Assembly: GCA_965228545.1 (NCBI GenBank)
Contig: OZ245822.1
Location: forward strand, 1,984,001-2,048,000
Direction: 5' to 3'
DNA from: HXMU1420-13 sp965228545
Lineage (GTDB): Bacteria > Bacteroidota > Rhodothermia > Balneolales > Balneolaceae
Length of the DNA stretch: 64,000 nucleotides
Positions 1-8,535 of this stretch are shown here, piece by piece; position 1 is the stretch's first letter, and every line of letters starts with the position of its first letter. The notes beneath the pieces are model-generated. The model did no database searches, was not told the DNA's origin, and saw nothing but the letters and a program-made list of their open reading frames with translations. A program made the translations under genes and the position numbers.

Positions 1-2
1 CT

Positions 3-44
3 GATTTAAATATTGGATATGAATTATCATTATATCGCTGGTAA
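3..44 (+). CDS. C-terminal tail of an upstream gene (partial)
   Basis: An open frame enters from the left edge and stops at TAA 42-44. It reads DLNIGYELSLYRW, thirteen residues with alternating polar and hydrophobic positions and an aromatic last residue. That is compatible with the final strand of an outer-membrane beta-barrel, but far too short to assign. The bases after it (about 69-87) contain a weak AACAA/TTGTT hairpin followed by a T run, which could terminate the upstream gene. The frame could also be chance. Confidence 0.3.
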   Translation, partial: DLNIGYELSLYRW

Positions 45-179
45 ATCTGCCGATAATGAAACTTAAGCCAACAAAATTGTTTTTTTTAAAAGCTATTTTT
101 AAAGGCTCTCAAAAATGTGTAATATTTAACATTCATTCATCTGCAAGAAGGGGTAAAAACGTCTTAGTAATTGTAATTC

Positions 180-554
180 ATGGACAATAATAAAAGAAAA
201 ACAGTAATGATCGTTGAGGATGACCTAATCCTTAATCTACTGTACGAAAGTTATCTCGAGAAATTAGGCTATGACGCAGAAGGTGAGCTTGTATACGGCA
301 AAACTGCAATCGAAGTAGCACGACGAATCAATCCGGATTTAATACTGATGGATATTTCGCTAGAAGGTGAAATGGATGGAATTGATGCAATGAAAGAAAT
401 CCGCACTTTTTCTGATGTTCCTGTAATCTACATTACCGGAAACTCAGATCCCTACCATGTACAGCGGGCTAAAGAAACCAATTACATAGATTATCTTGTT
501 AAACCGATCGAGTTTAACGATATCAAAGAATCTTTAGAACGCAATTTCAAATAA
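180..554 (+). CDS. Single-domain response regulator (CheY-like receiver)
   Basis: This 124-residue protein is one receiver domain and nothing else. The acidic pocket is E13-D14-D15, the phospho-acceptor is D58 in LILMDIS, and the switch residues T86 and K108 (in VKP) are all present. With no output domain, it must act by protein contact or as a phosphate shuttle. The EMDGIDAM segment after D58 resembles receivers that accompany hybrid sensor kinases. It is followed 73 nt later by a complete kinase/regulator pair on the same strand, but the gap and the separate start argue for its own transcript. Its cognate kinase cannot be told from the sequence. Confidence 0.9.
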   Translation: MDNNKRKTVMIVEDDLILNLLYESYLEKLGYDAEGELVYGKTAIEVARRINPDLILMDISLEGEMDGIDAMKEIRTFSDVPVIYITGNSDPYHVQRAKETNYIDYLVKPIEFNDIKESLERNFK

Positions 555-627
555 TTCTAATCGGTTGATTCACGTTTTTTTACCACTTCTGCATTGAATC
601 AATCTGCGTTTGTGATAAATTTATATC

Positions 628-2346
628 ATGAACTCACTCAATAAAGTACTTCGCAATAAAGCGATCCGATATTTACTTCTCGGCTTAGGAGTTGCTGCAG
701 TAATTGCACTTACCGGAATGAATGTATACTCGCTCTACGACATTCGCGATAAAATGACACTAGGTGTTGAAGAACGCCAAATTGCACTGGTTGAAGATAT
801 CATTCAGGATGTACGTCGCGAAATCTACTCTCCTTTTTCAGGGCTTAATAAAATAGAACTTGAACCGGTTGAATATTCGATTTCGCAATCGGGGCAGTTT
901 CCTCCTCAGATTCAGGAAAAAATTGAAGCCGCCGCTGCCAGCCCGCTTTTTACAGGTATCTACTACACACCAGCAGATATTGATCCTTGCGCTGATGATT
1001 CAGAAATTTATGCTTACAGTTACACAGAAAATCAGCTTGAACGTACCGGATCATACCCTGCTATATTATGTGATGGCGTAGGCCTTGCACGAACTAAAGC
1101 TCGTATTGAGCTAAACAGTTTTAATTATCGTTGGAACAATAATATTGAGTTCGATGCGCACCGAACCATGAACATTGGTTTTATCAACCTTAAAGAGAAT
1201 CGTGTGATTGGGTACCTTACTACCACATTGGATAAAGACTACATTGTTGATGATATGATTCAACCATTGATGATGAAGTACTTCAATCCTGATTCTGCAG
1301 GTGGAACCGTTCTTTGGCTGCACGATTGGGCAAATGATGTTGTGCTTGCCACTAACGATCCATCGGTTCCTTATAATTTTGAAATAGTGGATAAGCGACA
1401 GCGCTTTGGCACTAGCATGTTTGAAAATTGGAATATCAAAGTTGCTTTTTTAGATAACCCCTTGGCTAACGCCTACAACGAAACACTGATTAAAAATCTG
1501 GTTGTGTTAGGATTTGCAGTGCTTTTTTTGGTAGGTGCTTTGCTATTTATGTTTTACACTGCACAGCGCGAACGAGCTTTGGCTTTGCGGCAAGCAGGTT
1601 TTCTTGCAAATGTAACCCATGAGTTAAAAACCCCACTTGCAGTAATGCAAGCTGCAGGTGAAAATATTTCTGACGGTAGAGTAAAAGACACCGCTCGATT
1701 GAAACAATACGGCGATCACATTTACAGTGAGGCTATCCGCTTACGAAAAATGATTGAAAAATTGTTAGATGTAGCAAAAACAGACTCTGGTCAAACACTC
1801 ATTCAGGCTACTCCCGTAAATGTCAATGAATCATTGAAAGCATTTGTTGCTGAAAACAGAGCCTTCATCGAAGGGAAAGGTTTTAATGTGGGATTGAAAC
1901 TTACTGCCCAACCGGCATTAGTTATGCTTGATCCCGATCACTTTGAAAATGTGATAAGCAACCTCACCGAAAACGCGATAAAATACAGCCAGGAAAATAA
2001 GAACATCTTGTATACAACCAGCTCTACTGCTAAAGAAGTGATCATTAATGTTTCTGATACCGGAATTGGTATTCCGAGAAAACACATCAGAAATATCTTT
2101 AAAAAATTCTATCGGGTTGAAGACACTTTAGTGGCTAAAACTAAAGGTCATGGACTTGGCCTTAGTATTGTTAAAAATTTAATTCAATTGAATAACGGAA
2201 AAATCGAAGTACAGAGCGAAGTTGGTATTGGAACTACCTTTTCGTTGAAATTTCCAATTTTGGTGAAAGAAGAACATTCGTTAACATCCAAGCCGGAAAA
2301 CAACACTGCATCAGCAAACGCACCTGACACAAAAGAATATGCCTAA
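628..2346 (+). CDS. Membrane sensor histidine kinase
   Basis: This 572-residue kinase has a transmembrane segment at about residues 15-37. An extracytoplasmic sensor region of about 250 residues follows, with no recognisable family, then a second membrane segment at about 290-312. The HisKA dimerisation box FLANVTHELKTPL carries the phospho-acceptor H331. The HATPase domain shows an N box (NLTENAIKYS), G1 (DTGIGIP) and G2 (GHGLGLSIVKN). The stop codon overlaps the next gene by 8 nt, so kinase and OmpR regulator are translationally coupled and almost certainly a cognate pair. The sensor region contains two cysteines (about residues 121 and 148) that might form a disulphide. The stimulus is unknown. 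Confidence 0.93.
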   Translation: MNSLNKVLRNKAIRYLLLGLGVAAVIALTGMNVYSLYDIRDKMTLGVEERQIALVEDIIQDVRREIYSPFSGLNKIELEPVEYSISQSGQFPPQIQEKIEAAAASPLFTGIYYTPADIDPCADDSEIYAYSYTENQLERTGSYPAILCDGVGLARTKARIELNSFNYRWNNNIEFDAHRTMNIGFINLKENRVIGYLTTTLDKDYIVDDMIQPLMMKYFNPDSAGGTVLWLHDWANDVVLATNDPSVPYNFEIVDKRQRFGTSMFENWNIKVAFLDNPLANAYNETLIKNLVVLGFAVLFLVGALLFMFYTAQRERALALRQAGFLANVTHELKTPLAVMQAAGENISDGRVKDTARLKQYGDHIYSEAIRLRKMIEKLLDVAKTDSGQTLIQATPVNVNESLKAFVAENRAFIEGKGFNVGLKLTAQPALVMLDPDHFENVISNLTENAIKYSQENKNILYTTSSTAKEVIINVSDTGIGIPRKHIRNIFKKFYRVEDTLVAKTKGHGLGLSIVKNLIQLNNGKIEVQSEVGIGTTFSLKFPILVKEEHSLTSKPENNTASANAPDTKEYA

Positions 2347-3043
2347 TAAGACGCTAAAAATATTGGTCGTAGAAGACGAACCTAGCTTAATTTTCACACT
2401 TCGCGACACCCTCGAAAGTGAAGGATATGATGTAATTGTAAGTGAAGATGGCGAACAAGCCGTTGAACTTGTTAAAGAACACTCGCCCGACTTAATGATT
2501 CTGGACATAATGTTACCGGGCAAAAGCGGATATGATATTTGCAAAGAAGTGCGCGATTTAAAGTATACATTCCCGATTATCATGCTCACGGCCAAAGATC
2601 AGGAAATAGATAAAGTTAAAGGCTTAAATCTTGGAGCCGATGATTACCTAACCAAACCCTTTGGTGTAAAAGAATTACTCGCTCGAATTCAGGCTCGGCT
2701 TCGTCGTGCAAGCGCCTATTCTAGCTCGAGCCAAGTAGAAGTACTTAAATTAGGCGATATCGTTATCGATTTATTAGAATCGGAAGTTACTCTACCTGAC
2801 GGAACGGTAAATGAACTTACTGCCCGTGAAGTTGAATTAATCCGCTACTTATTATCCGCAGGCGGTGAACCCGTTTCCCGCGATGAACTTCTTGAAAAAG
2901 TTTGGCGATACGAATTTAGCACAAATACACGTACCGTAGATGTTCATATCTCGAAATTACGTGCTAAAATTGAAGTTCAACCCGACGATCCGCGATATCT
3001 AATTACGCTACACGGGGTTGGTTATTTACTTAAAACAGCTTAG
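2339..3043 (+). CDS. OmpR/PhoB-family response regulator
   Basis: The 234-residue protein has an N-terminal receiver (residues 6-120) with E12-D13, phospho-acceptor D56 and K106, then a winged-helix DNA-binding domain (about 135-232). The domain ends in the typical recognition-helix and hairpin sequence RTVDVHISKLRAKIE. The start lies inside the last codons of the kinase gene, so the two are co-translated. It ends with a 4-nt overlap against the convergent FMN reductase gene, leaving no room for a conventional intergenic terminator. Targets are not evident from the local DNA. Confidence 0.95.
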   Translation: MPNKTLKILVVEDEPSLIFTLRDTLESEGYDVIVSEDGEQAVELVKEHSPDLMILDIMLPGKSGYDICKEVRDLKYTFPIIMLTAKDQEIDKVKGLNLGADDYLTKPFGVKELLARIQARLRRASAYSSSSQVEVLKLGDIVIDLLESEVTLPDGTVNELTAREVELIRYLLSAGGEPVSRDELLEKVWRYEFSTNTRTVDVHISKLRAKIEVQPDDPRYLITLHGVGYLLKTA

Positions 3044-3591
3044 GATACAGGCTGTTTTAAGTTTTTCACGAATTCAATAAATCCAGATACTTTAGATTCC
3101 AGTAACTCTTGTTGAAGTGGGATATTTATTCCTTTCTCGGGATCGAATACTGAATTAACGCGTTGTATAAATACCCGTTCAGGATAAAGCTGGGCGTTTC
3201 TATAATTCGCTACCATTTGAAATTGCTCTACGGCACGAAGCCCACCAAAAGCACCTGCTGCAACACCAATAAAAGCCATTGGTGTTTTTACGAATGCTTC
3301 TGGAAAGGGTAAATAATCGATAAATAGCTTTAGGATTCCGGGGAAGCTACCGTTGTATTCTGGGATCACCCAAACGATGGCATCAGCTTCAAGTATTGGT
3401 GATCTAAACTTTTCTATGGATGGTATACTTTTGCCATACTTCCCACCCTCTACATCAGCTGTTGGAAAATTTTCCAAAGAAACTACATCGGCATTGATTC
3501 CTTCTTTTTGATACAAACCTGCTACATAATTTGATACCGCAAGCGACATAGAATTTGGCCGATCGGTTGAGCTGATAATTTTTAAATCCAT
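3040..3591 (-). CDS. NADPH-dependent FMN reductase-like flavoprotein
   Basis: This 183-residue flavodoxin-fold protein belongs to the NADPH-dependent FMN reductase family (azoreductase/chromate reductase-like). The N-terminal phosphate loop STDRPNSMS (about residues 8-16) binds FMN phosphate. The central VIPEYNGSFPGILKLFIDYL is the hallmark active-site and dimer segment, and GVAAGAFGGLRAVEQ follows as in the family. The likely role is NAD(P)H-driven reduction of FMN, quinones or xenobiotics in the cytoplasm. It converges on the upstream OmpR regulator with overlapping stop codons. No cofactor-specific partner gene is adjacent, so the physiological substrate is open. Confidence 0.88.
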   Translation of the reverse strand: MDLKIISSTDRPNSMSLAVSNYVAGLYQKEGINADVVSLENFPTADVEGGKYGKSIPSIEKFRSPILEADAIVWVIPEYNGSFPGILKLFIDYLPFPEAFVKTPMAFIGVAAGAFGGLRAVEQFQMVANYRNAQLYPERVFIQRVNSVFDPEKGINIPLQQELLESKVSGFIEFVKNLKQPVS

Positions 3592-3770
3592 GGTAATTTT
3601 AAATTTTTGATGCTCAAAATTAACACTATTCCATTTTTATTAATTCGGGAATTCTTTTCTTTTTTAGTTAACACCGTTAATAAAAGCGCTTTTCCAATTA
3701 ATACGATATAATTTAAGCTTAACAATAATTTAACCTAATTATTTTAGTACAAATTAGATTATCAATATAT
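3592..3770. other. AT-rich intergenic segment between divergent genes
   Basis: This stretch holds no supported gene. It is very AT-rich and should carry the promoters of the minus-strand FMN reductase and of whatever is transcribed rightward (see the candidate small RNA). I could not identify a convincing promoter motif. Confidence 0.5.
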
Positions 3771-3903
3771 TTAAGGCGATTAAGTTAGTGTTTATTCCGC
3801 CTAATACTTATTGCAGACCGGTTGGTTAGGTCGGTCTCTTTAAATGTATTAGTGACTCCAACAACAACAGGCGAAGTATTGATCTACTTCGCCTGTTTTC
3901 TTT
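3771..3903 (+). ncRNA. Candidate small RNA with nested stem-loop and intrinsic terminator
   Basis: Two features suggest an independent RNA. First, a nested hairpin: CTAATAC (3801-3807) pairs with GTATTAG (3846-3852), and inside it AGACCG (3815-3820) pairs with CGGTCT (3832-3837). Second, a 13-bp perfect stem (3866-3878 with 3885-3897) with a 6-nt loop ends in a T-rich run, which is an intrinsic terminator oriented rightward. No plus-strand protein gene lies between this terminator and the minus-strand gene at 3591, so the terminator must serve a short transcript starting in this gap. A long outer stem with an internal loop recalls 6S-type RNAs, but I cannot assign a family. The 5' end is a guess. 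Confidence 0.45.
3866..3903 (+). terminator. Strong intrinsic terminator (13-bp stem)
   Basis: A perfect inverted repeat AACAGGCGAAGTA / TACTTCGCCTGTT with loop TTGATC is followed by TTCTTTTCTTC and seven further Ts. The T tract lies only on the plus-strand side. It sits just before the M23 peptidase start, so it insulates that gene from rightward transcription and probably ends the candidate small RNA. Confidence 0.75.
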
Positions 3904-3931
3904 TCTTCTTTTTTTAAATCTAGCTATTCAA

Positions 3932-4744
3932 ATGCGATCACTAATAATTTCTTTTCTAATTTTCTTTTTTTCTTCAAGATGTGATTTACCCAAAGAACGC
4001 TATCAACAGTTCAGCATCACCAAAGAGATCACCACCGATTCCATTGCACATTCTGTGTTTCTTGATAATCCTACCGCTGCTCCACTTCGTGTTAGATCCA
4101 ATTCAAGTGAAACCGAAAGTTCGGTTGATTTTCGATTTATACTCCCTGCATTTTCTGATACAACGTTAACATTCAGCAAGTCAGAATATGACAGCAGTTT
4201 GATTTATGATCTAAAGTTTTCCATTTCTCTTGGTGATCATTTCAACTCGGAACCCGATACCTCTTATAGGTACACATGGCCTTTTCCTAAGGGAAAAAGT
4301 TATAAAGTGATGCAAGCCTATTACGGCAGTTATTCACACAACACAGATTATTCAAAATATGCCATCGACTTTAGAATGGAGGAAGGTGACACTATTACCG
4401 CTGCACGCGATGGGATTGTTGTAGGTGTAATTGAAGATTATAACGTTGGTGGCAGAAATAAAAAGTATCGCGATTTTGCGAACTATATCACACTTATTCA
4501 TGCCGACGGGACTATGAGCCAATATGCGCATATCATGTATAAAGGCTCTTTAGTTGAAGTAGGTGACACTGTACAATCACTTCAACCAATTGGCCTTGCC
4601 GGCAATACTGGATTTAGTAGCGACCCTCACTTACACTTTAATACTATTCGAGCTACTAGTTGGACCACAACCGTAGGATTCCCAATTCAATTTGAAACTA
4701 AACGCGGTACAGAGTTAAAAAAAGGGATGGTCATAACTCATTAA
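3932..4744 (+). CDS. M23-family metallopeptidase, predicted lipoprotein
   Basis: This 270-residue protein begins with a short hydrophobic signal (MRSLIISFLIFFFSSRC) ending in a cysteine at residue 17, so lipid anchoring in the envelope is likely. The C-terminal half is a LytM/M23 domain. It shows the first zinc-site region around SHNTDYSKYAIDF, a YAH segment, a lipoyl-like turn (VEVGDTVQSLQPIGLAGNTG) and the final zinc/catalytic motif HLHF (in SDPHLHFN). The expected activity is cleavage of peptidoglycan cross-links, or activator function if degenerate, but the histidines look complete. The N-terminal half (about 25-120) matches no domain I know. It converges on the RarA gene with 5 nt between stops. 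Confidence 0.9.
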   Translation: MRSLIISFLIFFFSSRCDLPKERYQQFSITKEITTDSIAHSVFLDNPTAAPLRVRSNSSETESSVDFRFILPAFSDTTLTFSKSEYDSSLIYDLKFSISLGDHFNSEPDTSYRYTWPFPKGKSYKVMQAYYGSYSHNTDYSKYAIDFRMEEGDTITAARDGIVVGVIEDYNVGGRNKKYRDFANYITLIHADGTMSQYAHIMYKGSLVEVGDTVQSLQPIGLAGNTGFSSDPHLHFNTIRATSWTTTVGFPIQFETKRGTELKKGMVITH

Positions 4745-4749
4745 TTAAC

Positions 4750-6123
4750 TCACTTATTCCTGTGCGCATCCTTAATCTCATTCAATCGCCGAATCAACAA
4801 TCCTTCTCTACCCTCTTTACCTGGCTCGTAGAACCTCTTGTCAAAAAGTGGCTCCGGTAAATATCTTTGATCTACCCAATTTCGTGAATGAGCGTGCGGA
4901 TATTTATAATCTTCTGATGCATTTTCAACATCCATGTATTTTGATGTAAGTCGGTTTGCCGTACGATCTTTCAAATAAACAGGAATGTCTTTCACCCCTT
5001 TAGTACGAATTTCAGAAACGGCCTTAAATATAGCTCCGGCGCTATTACTTTTTGGGCAAATACTCAGGTACAAACAAGCATGAGACAGAAAATACATACC
5101 TTCAGGCATTCCGCATTTCATAAAAGCTTCGTGGCACGATTGCACCACCGTTATCGCATTTGGTTCAGCCAAACCAACATCTTCTGATGCCAGAATAAAT
5201 AAACGCCGAAATAAAAAATTTGGGTCTTCTCCACCTTCCAGCATGGCCGTCATCCAATATAAAGCACCATCCGGATCGGAACCCCGTACCGATTTTATAA
5301 AAGCCGAGATATAATGATAATGCTCATCGCCGGTACGATCGTAGCGAACATTTCTACGTTGTATGCTCTCTTTGGCAATATCCAGCGTAATTTCAATTAC
5401 ACCTTCCTGATTCTGTTTACTGGATAAAACCGCCACTTCGAGTGCATTAAGCGCATTTCGAATATCACCACCTGCATATTCTGCAAAGTGTTGAATGGCG
5501 TCCTCTTCAATATGTATATTTTGTGTACCAATACCCCGTTCTTCATCAGAAATTGCTCGTTCCAGCATCGATCGTACATCTTTTATAGTAAGGGGATGAA
5601 GCTCGAATAACTGACATCGAGATAACAACGGATTAACCAGCGAATAGAACGGATTTTCTGTAGTTGCACCTACCAAAGTGATGATACCCGACTCAAGATG
5701 AGGGAGTAATGCATCTTGTTGTGCTTTATTCCAGCGATGGATTTCATCAACAAACAAGATCGTTCTCCGACCATTAAGCTTTCTAAGCTTTTCGGCTTTT
5801 TCTACCACCGAACGAAGTTCTTTAATTCCATCCAACACAGCATTAATTACAGCGAATGAAGCTTTAATTTCTCGTGAAATTACATGCGCAAGCGTGGTTT
5901 TCCCTGAACTTGGTGGGCCAAAAAAAATGAGCGATCCTATTACTCCGCTTTCAATCATTCGGCGAAGCATTTTCCCTTCCCCAACCAAATGTTCCTGTCC
6001 GGCAAATTCAGCCAGCGATTGCGGGCGCATTCGTGTTGCAAGAGGTTCATCAAAATTAGTTGATGAGGCTGTTTCGTTTACTTGATTTGAAGAGGTGGAT
6101 TTAGGATCCTGAAACAAATCCAT
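4750..6123 (-). CDS. rarA: Replication-associated recombination protein A (AAA+ ATPase)
   Basis: This 457-residue AAA+ protein belongs to the RarA/MgsA/WRNIP1 family, a clamp-loader relative acting at stalled forks and single-strand gaps. Walker A is GPPSSGKT (residues 69-76) and Walker B ILFVDEIH (122-129). Sensor 1 is GATTENP, and the arginine-finger segment LLSRCQLFEL follows. The C-terminal tetramerisation region contains the family sequence GSDPDGALYWMTAMLEGGEDP. Length is normal. It lies in the same orientation as the two photolyase genes, in what looks like a DNA-damage tolerance neighbourhood, though the 74-nt gap to the next gene leaves co-transcription uncertain. Confidence 0.95.
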   Translation of the reverse strand: MDLFQDPKSTSSNQVNETASSTNFDEPLATRMRPQSLAEFAGQEHLVGEGKMLRRMIESGVIGSLIFFGPPSSGKTTLAHVISREIKASFAVINAVLDGIKELRSVVEKAEKLRKLNGRRTILFVDEIHRWNKAQQDALLPHLESGIITLVGATTENPFYSLVNPLLSRCQLFELHPLTIKDVRSMLERAISDEERGIGTQNIHIEEDAIQHFAEYAGGDIRNALNALEVAVLSSKQNQEGVIEITLDIAKESIQRRNVRYDRTGDEHYHYISAFIKSVRGSDPDGALYWMTAMLEGGEDPNFLFRRLFILASEDVGLAEPNAITVVQSCHEAFMKCGMPEGMYFLSHACLYLSICPKSNSAGAIFKAVSEIRTKGVKDIPVYLKDRTANRLTSKYMDVENASEDYKYPHAHSRNWVDQRYLPEPLFDKRFYEPGKEGREGLLIRRLNEIKDAHRNK

Positions 6124-6197
6124 GGAGTGGAATTAGTGAAACATGTACAATTAATGTGAATGTAAGAGCCTTTGCACTAAAACCAAACATGAAATCA

Positions 6198-7676
6198 CTA
6201 TAGCAACTTTTTCTGATTTCCGTAGGTTGCTAGATAATTACTCAACTTCACTTTTTTTCGGGTACTGTCGCTGGTCATGTAGCGCAGTTTACCGAACACA
6301 TCCCGTTCTTGCCAGGCACGATCGAAGCGTCCTAGGCACCAAAATATTCCCGAGTACGAATTTGGGTCTCTACCGTCCAGTGCATACTTATTATTTAGCT
6401 CGATCAGGTAATCCAATGCCGTGCGATAATCCGGCGTCCACTCAATCACTTTTTTGCCCCAAAGCATTCTTAGATAATTATGGATAATTCCTTCCTCTCG
6501 AAGTTGAGTTTGCGCAGCGTTCCACAATTCATCATGCGTTTTGGATTGTTCAAACTCTTCCAGCGAGTATACATGCTCACGTTTATCATCACGATGTTCA
6601 TTCATCGTTTTTTGCACCCAATCAGGTAAGCTCTCAAACTCATCATAATCCGGGCGATGATGGGCAAAATGAAATCCAACTTCACGCCACGTAATCACCT
6701 CATCTAGAAATCCTTCAATGTTGGGATCGCCATTAAAAAAACCCGAATTCTTTCCACCGTTGGGTGTTATATCGTCGAGCGTCCAGCCTTCCGGTTGATG
6801 TTTTAGTACAGTATCAACAATTTCATACTCGCTGATTTTTCCGAAGTGCAGCCACGGACTTAGCCCGCTTGTTTTCTTTTCATCTGGATGATTTCTCTTC
6901 TCATCATAATTGAACAAGCTATGAGCCACAAAATGCCCAAGTTTTCCAAGGGCAGCTTGCCGGGTACCTGAAACATCAACAGCGGGCACACTATGGTCGA
7001 TTTCAAGCTCCGCAACGGTTTTCCGGATATCCTCAAATTGATTCGTTGCCGAAGGATATTCATCTACAAATCCATCCGGCAATTCTACTCTGGAATTATT
7101 TTTTAGATCTTTGATAGGATCTTTTTTCGGAGGATTTGAAAAAGCATCGATAAAATGCTTTTGCATCACTTTCCGAAATAAATAGGCCGAATATGGATCT
7201 TTATTCGTTACCCCAAGAGGAATTATTCCATTCGAATCGATCGTGGTGTAAGGAACCTTGATCCGACCTGCTACCCGTTCATTATGTTTACGAATGATGA
7301 ATACGGGATATTCATCTGAGATAACACAACAAGCTTTTTCTGCGAGCTTATAGAATAATCCTTTACCGGCTTCACTTTTCGGTTCAACATAGCTGAAATA
7401 GTTTAAATTATGATCTTGTGCAAATTCAAGGTTTTCTTTCATACCCTCCATCATAAAAGTATGAATGCGATCACTCGCCCAAGGATAATCAATATTTAAG
7501 CCTTCGTAGATGAGAAGCGGCTTATCTAGTTTATTTGCCCATGCTACTGCATATTCCAATGCGTAATTGTACTGGAAGCGCCGATTGATCTGCATCCAAT
7601 ACAATACATATTCTCCATTTTCTTTAACTTCGTTATTGTTTCGTTCAAATTTGCGGTACGAATTGATGTTTTGCAT
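6198..7676 (-). CDS. phr: Class II CPD photolyase
   Basis: This 492-residue flavoenzyme repairs cyclobutane pyrimidine dimers with blue light. The class II signature is clear. The N-terminal alpha/beta domain starts with VLYWMQINRRFQYNYALEYA. In the FAD domain there are SPWLHFGKIS, FLDEVITWREVGFHFAHH and HNYLRMLWGKKVIEW. The C-terminal block GRDPNSYSGIFWCLGRFDRAW is also typical of the class. Class II enzymes are scattered among bacteria and often horizontally acquired. A second, unrelated-class photolyase lies 0.9 kb upstream on the same strand, giving the cell two lesion specificities from one locus. Confidence 0.95.
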   Translation of the reverse strand: MQNINSYRKFERNNNEVKENGEYVLYWMQINRRFQYNYALEYAVAWANKLDKPLLIYEGLNIDYPWASDRIHTFMMEGMKENLEFAQDHNLNYFSYVEPKSEAGKGLFYKLAEKACCVISDEYPVFIIRKHNERVAGRIKVPYTTIDSNGIIPLGVTNKDPYSAYLFRKVMQKHFIDAFSNPPKKDPIKDLKNNSRVELPDGFVDEYPSATNQFEDIRKTVAELEIDHSVPAVDVSGTRQAALGKLGHFVAHSLFNYDEKRNHPDEKKTSGLSPWLHFGKISEYEIVDTVLKHQPEGWTLDDITPNGGKNSGFFNGDPNIEGFLDEVITWREVGFHFAHHRPDYDEFESLPDWVQKTMNEHRDDKREHVYSLEEFEQSKTHDELWNAAQTQLREEGIIHNYLRMLWGKKVIEWTPDYRTALDYLIELNNKYALDGRDPNSYSGIFWCLGRFDRAWQERDVFGKLRYMTSDSTRKKVKLSNYLATYGNQKKLL

Positions 7677-7728
7677 GTATGAGTTATTGGCTTTCTCATA
7701 GCAAACCTAAATCATAAAACACTAATTC

Positions 7729-8421
7729 CTAAAAATTAAAAACGAAGCCTATATTATAAGTTGTTAGATCTGTTCGTGATTGACTAACGATATAATCCAA
7801 ATTATTACCATTGGGGATTAAATCTCCCTCTTTCAGATAAAGCGCTTCACCACCTAACATGTATTTGGTTTTTAGAATAAGATGAAGCCCAATAAAGTCA
7901 CCATCATCATTAAAGCCTTCCCACAGTCGGAATTTAGCCCCTGCGCCAATCCCTGAATTTGAGGTGAAATAATCGTAATTCACAGTGCTTGCAATCTCTT
8001 CATCTTCGTACAAATCAGTGACGGAAGATTGTGTGTATAAGTAATTAAACCCAACGGAACCCTCAATGAATGGTGAAAAACCACCCATATTCGGTTCAAT
8101 TCGCATAATTAGCTGAGGAGTAATCATATTATTGGTTGTACGCACATTAACATCTACCTCAGGTACGCCATCGATAAATTGAGTTTCGCGCTCGCGCCAG
8201 CCATAGTTTTGATACATCATTCCTGCACCAATGTGGATGGGAATATTACGCCCAATTTGATAGGTAAAAGCAAAGTCAACTCCGTAAGAATCACGTTCAA
8301 GAGATTGCTGAAAAGCACCTTGAGGAGTACCCATTGCAAAGCTGATATCGAAATTGAAGGGCTGTGCTATTGCTGAAGTTGCAAATAGAGAAACTAGAAA
8401 AAAGAGATGTTTTGTTTTCAT
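7729..8421 (-). CDS. Secreted outer-membrane beta-barrel protein, function unknown
   Basis: This 230-residue protein has a clean signal peptide (MKTKHLFFLVSLFATSAIAQ). Its body consists of alternating strands rich in Gly, Tyr and Phe, and it ends in TYNIGFVFNF, with a terminal aromatic residue as in barrels assembled by BamA. The pattern resembles small 8- to 10-stranded barrels annotated as outer membrane beta-barrel domain proteins. It sits between the two photolyase genes on the same strand, but nothing suggests a functional link to repair. The family is not recognised more closely. Confidence 0.75.
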   Translation of the reverse strand: MKTKHLFFLVSLFATSAIAQPFNFDISFAMGTPQGAFQQSLERDSYGVDFAFTYQIGRNIPIHIGAGMMYQNYGWRERETQFIDGVPEVDVNVRTTNNMITPQLIMRIEPNMGGFSPFIEGSVGFNYLYTQSSVTDLYEDEEIASTVNYDYFTSNSGIGAGAKFRLWEGFNDDGDFIGLHLILKTKYMLGGEALYLKEGDLIPNGNNLDYIVSQSRTDLTTYNIGFVFNF

Positions 8422-8497
8422 AGCAGAGTGGTTAGGTTCTGCTAAGAATGTATTTTCATCGAATGAATTGCTCTATAACATATAGATGTTAGTAGGA

Positions 8498-8525
8498 TTT
8501 GAGGAGTGAGGTTTGAGGAGTGAGA
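8498..8525. repeat. Two tandem copies of a 14-bp unit
   Basis: TTTGAGGAGTGAGG (8498-8511) is directly followed by TTTGAGGAGTGAGA (8512-8525), one base different. It lies between the minus-strand barrel gene and the 3' end of the upstream photolyase gene. It belongs to a set of short tandem arrays in this window, each with its own unit. Confidence 0.9.
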
Positions 8526-8535
8526 AATTTAATTC

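Noticed and set aside
3811..3840. tRNA-like segment (GTTGGTTAGG looks like a D-loop)
   Set aside because: No acceptor or anticodon stem can be built around it; it is the loop of the nested hairpin.
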